From an uncultured Bacilli bacterium (GTDB lineage: Bacteria > Bacillota_I > Bacilli_A > RF39 > UBA660): 9,760 nt of DNA. The stretch's first letter is position 1, and each line of letters starts with the position of its first letter. The position numbers and the translations under genes were made by a program. The notes under the pieces were generated by a model. The model saw nothing but the letters and a program-made list of their open reading frames with translations, ran no database searches and was not told where the DNA came from. The stretch is taken from the NCBI GenBank assembly GCA_910586425.1, contig CAJUHL010000056.1, positions 1 to 9,760 of the forward strand. The letters run 5' to 3'. Positions 6,720 through 9,760 of the stretch are shown here, piece by piece.

Positions 6720-6998
6720 TTATAGCAACCTACTTTTATCTATTACTCGAATTTGCTCAGCAAGAACCATTGAATCTACATCTAAACCATTTTTATTCGT
6801 TTTATGTAGAACATAATGTGTCGGCAAATTTTCTTTTTTTATTTCTGACGTTATAGGAAGCACGATAACTGTAGGACTAAACTTATTCCCAACATCATTT
6901 TGAATGACAATTACTGGTCTAATACCACCTTGTTCAGACTGGGTAATATTCCGTGATAAATTAGCATAAATAATTTCAAACATTTTTATAGTCCTCAT
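6720..6998 (-). CDS. MazF/PemK-family mRNA interferase toxin, short C-terminus
   Basis: MazF toxins cut RNA in a sequence-specific way and are normally paired with an antitoxin. The 92-aa product has the family core: SEQGGIRPVIVIQNDVGN (21-38) with R27 of the catalytic I-R-P; FSPTVIVLPIT (40-50) with T50 at the second catalytic position; LPTHYVL; and LAEQIRVIDKSRLL at the end. B. subtilis-type MazF runs on for about 25 more residues, forming a last helix, which is absent here. The stop TAA runs straight into the GGAG of the helicase gene (TAAGGAG). The RGD-x-Y start of the family is changed to MFEIIY. GAGGAGG precedes ATG 6998. No MazE-like antitoxin is visible in the window. It is the first gene of the leftward transcript from the divergent control region. 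Confidence 0.85.
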   Translation of the reverse strand: MRTIKMFEIIYANLSRNITQSEQGGIRPVIVIQNDVGNKFSPTVIVLPITSEIKKENLPTHYVLHKTNKNGLDVDSMVLAEQIRVIDKSRLL

Positions 6999-7041
6999 AA
7001 TTTTCTTCCTCCTCTCTTATGTATTTAACTTTATATAACAA

Positions 7042-7070
7042 ATTATACAATACAAGCATTTATAAATCAA
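7042..7070 (-). promoter_or_regulatory. Promoter for the leftward (mazF-helicase) transcript
   Basis: Minus strand: -35 TTGATT (7070-7065), 17-base spacer, -10 TATAAT (7047-7042), predicted start near 7035 and a leader of about 35 bases to the mazF-like ATG. The -35 box shares its TTG with the end of the first palindrome. Confidence 0.65.
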
Positions 7071-7081
7071 TATTTATATTG
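7068..7081. promoter_or_regulatory. Operator 1, palindrome CAATATTTATATTG
   Basis: The half-sites CAATAT and ATATTG are perfect inverted copies separated by TT. The site lies inside a 19-base direct repeat whose second copy contains operator 2. It overlaps the -35 box of the leftward promoter, so binding by the adjacent XRE-type protein would block it. Confidence 0.7.
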
Positions 7082-7101
7082 TCAAAAAACATGCAAAAAA
7101 T

Positions 7102-7115
7102 CAATATTTATATTG
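7102..7115. promoter_or_regulatory. Operator 2, palindrome CAATATTTATATTG
   Basis: Identical to operator 1 and centred 34 bp away from it. It overlaps the TTG of the -35 box of the rightward promoter. A further half-site ATATTG occurs at 7130-7135, inside that promoter's spacer. Confidence 0.7.
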
Positions 7116-7141
7116 TTAATTCTTACTATATATTGTAAAAT
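7113..7141 (+). promoter_or_regulatory. Promoter for the XRE-type regulator
   Basis: Plus strand: -35 TTGTTA (7113-7118), 17-base spacer, -10 TAAAAT (7136-7141), predicted start near 7148. The -35 overlaps operator 2 in the mirror image of the arrangement on the other side, which suggests autoregulation. Confidence 0.55.
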
Positions 7142-7175
7142 CTATATATAAATTATTTATGAGGTGTATATAAAT

Positions 7176-7403
7176 ATGATTTGTAATAATACAAAAGAAT
7201 TACTTGCTGAAATCAAAAAACATATGGATTTAGAAAAAATACAGGTAAAAGATTTAGCTGTTAATATGAATAAATCCTCACAGTCTGTAAGTCAAATTTT
7301 TCAAAACGGAAATCCTAAATGTAGCACTTTATTTGAAATATGTGATTCTCTTAATATTTTTCTTGATATAAAATTCATAAAGAAAAGCGATACTTATCAA
7401 TAA
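7176..7403 (+). CDS. XRE-family helix-turn-helix regulator, 75 aa
   Basis: This is the only convincing plus-strand gene. It starts at ATG 7176, since GAGGTG (7161-7166) is 9 bases upstream; a GTG four codons earlier lies within that ribosome site. The product is a compact lambda-Cro/XRE-type DNA-binding domain: helix 1 around ELLAEIKKHMDLEKI, helix 2 VKDLAVNM (24-31), turn, recognition helix SSQSVSQIFQ (34-43), then a fourth helix STLFEICDSL and a short beta-like tail (NIFLDIKFIKK). There is no second domain for peptidase cleavage or ligand binding, so it resembles a Cro-type or antitoxin-type regulator. It is divergent from the mazF-like gene, across two palindromic operators it probably binds. 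It could be the silencer of the phage lytic promoter or an antitoxin-like repressor of the MazF unit. Confidence 0.85.
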   Translation: MICNNTKELLAEIKKHMDLEKIQVKDLAVNMNKSSQSVSQIFQNGNPKCSTLFEICDSLNIFLDIKFIKKSDTYQ

Positions 7404-7417
7404 GTATCGCTTTTCTT
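7380..7417. terminator. Strong hairpin terminator, probably bidirectional
   Basis: Two perfectly complementary 18-base arms (7380-7397 and 7400-7417) flank the two-base centre CA. The core is AGCGATAC / GTATCGCT, with A-rich and T-rich ends on either side. The T-rich side (TTTTCTT) can act as the U-tract for the plus-strand regulator, and the mirror image serves minus-strand transcripts arriving from 7442. The stop codon of the regulator lies in the second arm. Confidence 0.8.
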
Positions 7418-7441
7418 AGTCTCTAAAATTATTACTTCTGT

Positions 7442-7572
7442 TTACTTAACATATATTAAAAATCCTTCATAAATCCCAACTGGCACATCTTCGCCAAAAG
7501 AAAATTCTCCCATCGTTTCTTTCTCTGTATGCTTTTTCTTCTCATATCTATAAGATATGCTCTGTTTTTCAA
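7442..7572 (-). CDS. Small gene (38 or 43 aa), possibly frameshifted
   Basis: GGGAGG is followed after 7 bases by TTG 7572. Read straight, the frame gives 38 residues (MKNRAYLIDMRRKSIQRKKR...) and stops at 7456. The -1 frame from the A5 run just after the start gives a more protein-like sequence (KQSISYRYEKKKHTEKETMG, then EFSFGEDVPVGIYEGFLIYVK) ending at 7442, but it has no start codon of its own. One extra A in the run would fuse the TTG start to this second frame, giving MKKQSISYRYEKKKH... I therefore suspect a small gene with a one-base deletion, or slippage at the A-run. It is the last gene before the shared terminator. Function unknown. Confidence 0.4.
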
Positions 7573-7611
7573 ATTATATCCTCCCAATCAAATAGTTATT
7601 TTAACATTTTT

Positions 7612-7914
7612 TCATTTATATATTGCAGTGTGAACATTGTCATGTTTTATGGAAAAACCTGATGCAATAAATTCATTTAATTTATTCTCTGCTACAAGTA
7701 AGCATTCCTCCTTTGATTCAAACATAATTCGATCATAATTTGAATTATAAGAAAGTATCTGCGAAATATGACTTACAACAAAATACCACGGCTTGTCTAA
7801 GTCCTCTTTCAATAAACAATCTTCTAATAAACAAATCATAATTCTGCAGTTATATTCTATCTTAAAATATGTTTCTTTACATCCTAAAACCCTTGCTTGT
7901 TTTTTTAATTTCAT
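7612..7914 (-). CDS. Hypothetical protein, 100 aa
   Basis: The product starts MKLKKQARVLGCKETYFKIE and contains CRIMICLLEDCLLKED, PWYFVVSHISQILSYNSNYD, a helical ESKEECLLVAENKLNEFIAS, and ends SIKHDNVHTAIYK. GAGG lies 5 bases before ATG 7914. There is no signal peptide or membrane span. The mix of helices and short strands looks like a soluble single-domain protein with several cysteines. I do not recognise the family. It sits 32 bases behind the HEPN-like gene in the same direction and is probably co-transcribed. Confidence 0.7.
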   Translation of the reverse strand: MKLKKQARVLGCKETYFKIEYNCRIMICLLEDCLLKEDLDKPWYFVVSHISQILSYNSNYDRIMFESKEECLLVAENKLNEFIASGFSIKHDNVHTAIYK

Positions 7915-7946
7915 AAAAACCTCATTAAAATTTCACTTTCATTCGA

Positions 7947-8498
7947 TTAATATTCTATATAATTTAAAGCTTTATTCTCCGTTGCTTTAATGAAATTATC
8001 ATCAGTCAAATAAGAATCTCTTAAAACAGCTAATATTTTTCCACACAAATTAACTATATCTAATTCAATATCCCTCTTCGTTTTGTCTTCACTATACTTA
8101 ACTCCTGAACACCCACCTATCGTCCCTTTTAAATCAGAGTCTTGAGATGAAGTTAATTTAAATGTAATATGTTTATCATCTACACTCATAAAATCATCAA
8201 GATCAATGCTTCCACTATGTAAAAACTCACATCTTAATTTCCAACAACTCCTACCATCAAGTAATCCTATTCCCGTTAGAGCATCAATATCATAATTACC
8301 AATATTTACGTCATACCACTTGGAATAAGCAGCCCCCTGTCCTTTACGACTATTATATTCAGCTTTTTTGTTATAAATTTCAGGATAATCGTATTCAGCA
8401 CATATATCAGGTATAACCAAAGACAATGCTAAAGCTGGTAAAAAACATCTTTTTTCAATTGCATCTTCTATAGCATCAGCAATTTTATCCATTCTCAT
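7947..8498 (-). CDS. Hypothetical protein with an R-x4-H (HEPN-like) motif
   Basis: I choose ATG 8498 (MRMDKIADAIEDAIEKR); an ATG at 8510 has AAGGG directly against it and is too close to be well spaced. The N-terminal half is helical (IEDAIEKRCFLPALALSLVIPDICAEYDYPE), then SKWYDVNI, then a segment ending CWKLRCEFLHSGSIDLDD, where RCEFLH is an R-x4-H pair (R93 and H98 counted from ATG 8510). The layout of helices followed by [RK]C-x-FLH[SN]G recalls a common but poorly characterised bacterial family, and the motif resembles the catalytic R-x4-6-H of HEPN ribonucleases. The C-terminal ~80 residues are mixed strands (HITFKLTSS) and a last helix (NLCGKILAVLRDSYL). If HEPN, it could act on RNA in defence or toxicity. 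The motif is short, so this is tentative. Confidence 0.6.
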   Translation of the reverse strand: MRMDKIADAIEDAIEKRCFLPALALSLVIPDICAEYDYPEIYNKKAEYNSRKGQGAAYSKWYDVNIGNYDIDALTGIGLLDGRSCWKLRCEFLHSGSIDLDDFMSVDDKHITFKLTSSQDSDLKGTIGGCSGVKYSEDKTKRDIELDIVNLCGKILAVLRDSYLTDDNFIKATENKALNYIEY

Positions 8499-8533
8499 AT
8501 ACCACACCATCCCTTAAAACTGAACATTCATTT

Positions 8534-8713
8534 TTATTCGTTGGCACATTTTCTCAGTTTATCCGCAATTTCTTTTGCTTCTTTTACAGTAAACCTTAAT
8601 TCTTCACCTTCCATGTAAATACAAATCATACCATCTTCATCTTTCTCAAAAGAAATAGTATCACATGCATTTCCTTTACTCGCTTTAATACAATAATAAT
8701 TTTTCTTTGCCAT
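8534..8713 (-). CDS. Hypothetical protein, 59 aa
   Basis: ATG 8713 is preceded at 8 bases by GAGAGG, and the frame closes at TAA 8536-8534. The product begins MAKKNYYCIKASKGNACDTI, has strands in FEKDEDGMICIYMEGEELRF, and ends in a helix TVKEAKEIADKLRKCANE. This beta-sheet plus terminal helix pattern is typical of small phage-encoded proteins of unknown function. It lies between the Fic gene and the HEPN-like gene in the same direction, with short gaps on both sides. No function can be inferred. Confidence 0.75.
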   Translation of the reverse strand: MAKKNYYCIKASKGNACDTISFEKDEDGMICIYMEGEELRFTVKEAKEIADKLRKCANE

Positions 8714-8725
8714 ATAGATTTCCTC

Positions 8726-9457
8726 TCACATAAAATATTTGCACTTCCCAAAATAAAACTGCTGCTCTTTTTCAAAAAGTGTAATTAATTTATCCAGACT
8801 TTTTTCTTCTCTATATTCTTTTAATGCCTCCAGATACTCATTTCTATTTGAATCTTCAATCACAGCCGGCACAACACCATTCTTCAAGCACTCCCTAAAG
8901 AGAATCAATCTTCCCGTCCTGCCGTTCCCATCTTGGAAAGGATGAATACTCTCGTATCTTGCATGAAACTCAGCTAATACAGAAATATTTATCGCCTGAC
9001 CATCATACCAGTCCATTAGTAAATAAATTTCTTGAGCAACATCTTCTGGTCTTACAGTTTGATACATTCCAATCATATTAGGACGCTGCTTATAATCACC
9101 GATTGCATATCCGTTAGCACGATCCTCAAATACTCCAGACTTTAATTCAAAATGAAATTTCTTTATCAATTCCTGTGATAATGGCTCGTCCAAAGTGTCT
9201 AACATTTTATTAAACATTAGGAAATGACCATTCATTTCCTCAACGTCTTTTGCTCTATAATAATCATCAGATTTTGGCAAAGTTCCATTATCAAACAAAG
9301 AAGCTGTCTGTTCCTCAGTGAGTGTACTCCCCTCAATCTTATTTGAGTTATAGGCAAGCAGACGCTGCGTGTATGCATACACACCCGATCTGTCAATTTT
9401 TTCTCTTTCTATTTTGAATCTTCTCAATAAAAAATCCAAGAATTCTTTATTATCCAT
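8726..9457 (-). CDS. fic: Fic-domain protein (AMPylase family) with N-terminal inhibitory motif
   Basis: Fic proteins transfer AMP or related groups from a nucleotide to hydroxyl side chains of target proteins. The motif HPFQDGNGRTGR is complete: catalytic His, the anion-binding D-G-N-G-R, and the last Arg. Ahead of it, SNKIEG fits the [ST]-x-x-x-E-[GN] motif of the inhibitory helix, whose glutamate blocks productive ATP binding. Its position before the Fic core makes this a self-inhibited (class II) member, which needs no separate antitoxin. NGYAIGDYKQRPNMIGMYQTV resembles the beta-hairpin flap over the active site. I start at ATG 9457 (243 aa), 8 bases after AGGAAGG; a GTG at 9466 lies within that ribosome site. 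Such proteins occur in chromosomes, prophages and mobile elements. Here it heads the accessory run with a 73-aa unknown gene before it. Confidence 0.93.
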   Translation of the reverse strand: MDNKEFLDFLLRRFKIEREKIDRSGVYAYTQRLLAYNSNKIEGSTLTEEQTASLFDNGTLPKSDDYYRAKDVEEMNGHFLMFNKMLDTLDEPLSQELIKKFHFELKSGVFEDRANGYAIGDYKQRPNMIGMYQTVRPEDVAQEIYLLMDWYDGQAINISVLAEFHARYESIHPFQDGNGRTGRLILFRECLKNGVVPAVIEDSNRNEYLEALKEYREEKSLDKLITLFEKEQQFYFGKCKYFM

Positions 9458-9497
9458 ATTACTCACCTTCCTGATCAGAACCTATCAAACTAGAATT

Positions 9498-9719
9498 TCA
9501 TCTCATGTCTATTATATCTGGAAAAACATCTTCCATATCTGGTACTGATATAATATACAAACTCCACATGTTACACTCATTACAACCTATTCTTACCTTA
9601 ATCCCTTTTGTGACCAATTCTTTCTCTAATTTTAAACAAGCACGTTCACCCTCGCAAAATATTTTTAATCCAGGATGAATCAATATTGCACTTTTAACAT
9701 TTTCTTTTAAATCAGCCAT
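9498..9719 (-). CDS. Hypothetical protein, 73 aa
   Basis: The product starts MADLKENVKSAILIHPGLKI and continues FCEGERACLKLEKELVTKGIK and VRIGCNECNMWSLYIISVPD, ending EDVFPDIIDMR. It has an alternating strand-helix-strand look and four cysteines, including a C-x-x-C (CNEC) that could bind metal with others. GGAG is 12 bases before ATG 9719, a little far. The next gene, fic, starts about 40 bases after its stop, so co-transcription is likely. I do not recognise the family and cannot tell whether it is functionally linked to Fic. Confidence 0.65.
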   Translation of the reverse strand: MADLKENVKSAILIHPGLKIFCEGERACLKLEKELVTKGIKVRIGCNECNMWSLYIISVPDMEDVFPDIIDMR

Positions 9720-9760
9720 TTTTCAATTTTACTCCTATCTATAAATCCAGCCTTTTATTG

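Noticed and set aside
7064..7116. Two 19-base direct repeats as a possible CRISPR or iteron array
   Set aside because: Only two copies with a 15-base gap, each containing a palindrome placed on a promoter; operators explain them better.
9739..9760. Possible last seven codons (IKGWIYR then TAG) of a gene entering from the right edge
   Set aside because: The stop next to the GGAG of the 73-aa gene fits an operon, but seven codons cannot support a gene call.
1..9760. tRNA, rRNA, CRISPR arrays, insertion sequences and attachment sites
   Set aside because: No cloverleaf-like segments, transposase frames, terminal inverted repeats or integrase genes were seen on either strand.

Overview
The window is A+T-rich DNA (roughly 70% by eye) that looks like part of a phage or prophage of an anaerobic, low-GC Gram-positive bacterium, most likely a Clostridia/Lachnospiraceae-type host. 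Three things point there: strong GGAGG-type ribosome binding sites, an oxygen-sensitive class III ribonucleotide reductase pair (NrdD/NrdG), and closest remembered resemblance of several proteins to Clostridia phage proteins. No database search was possible, so all family calls rest on motifs.

Layout. Almost everything lies on the minus strand, so it reads from high to low coordinates. (1) 9719-7442 is an accessory run: a 73-aa unknown, a Fic-domain protein with a complete Fic motif, a 59-aa unknown, a 187-aa protein with an R-x4-H (HEPN-like) motif, a 100-aa unknown and a small gene that may carry a one-base frameshift. It ends at a strong hairpin terminator shared with a convergent gene. 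(2) 7403-6999 holds a plus-strand XRE-type regulator and a divergent control region: two identical 14-bp palindromes, each overlapping the -35 box of one of two back-to-back promoters. (3) 6998-5162 is the leftward transcript: a MazF-type toxin lacking its C-terminal helix, a DnaB-like helicase cut off after its P-loop region, a short scrap that looks like the C-terminal part of a DHH/RecJ-type nuclease, and the C-terminal half of a nucleoside 2-deoxyribosyltransferase-like protein. The joints look like products of deletions. (4) 5141-4398 is a tight string of small genes, all with good ribosome binding sites: a 67-aa protein that seems to start at ATT, a 46-aa protein starting at TTG, an HPr-fold protein without the phosphorylated histidine, and a 34-aa single-span membrane protein. 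(5) 4383-140 is nrdD (probable TTG start) followed by a large fusion of an HNH homing endonuclease-like protein to a complete NrdG activase. (6) The window ends in the first 50 codons of one more gene, overlapping the end of nrdG.

How it fits together. NrdD and NrdG make deoxyribonucleotides anaerobically for phage DNA synthesis. The helicase, DHH and deoxyribosyltransferase remnants belong to the same replication/nucleotide module. The XRE protein probably controls its own promoter and the leftward one through the paired operators. The MazF, Fic and HEPN-like genes form a cluster of toxin-like accessory functions on both sides of the switch. The most unusual features are the in-frame HNH-NrdG fusion, the chain of deletion joints in the replication module, the HPr-like protein inside a phage operon, and the several non-ATG starts.
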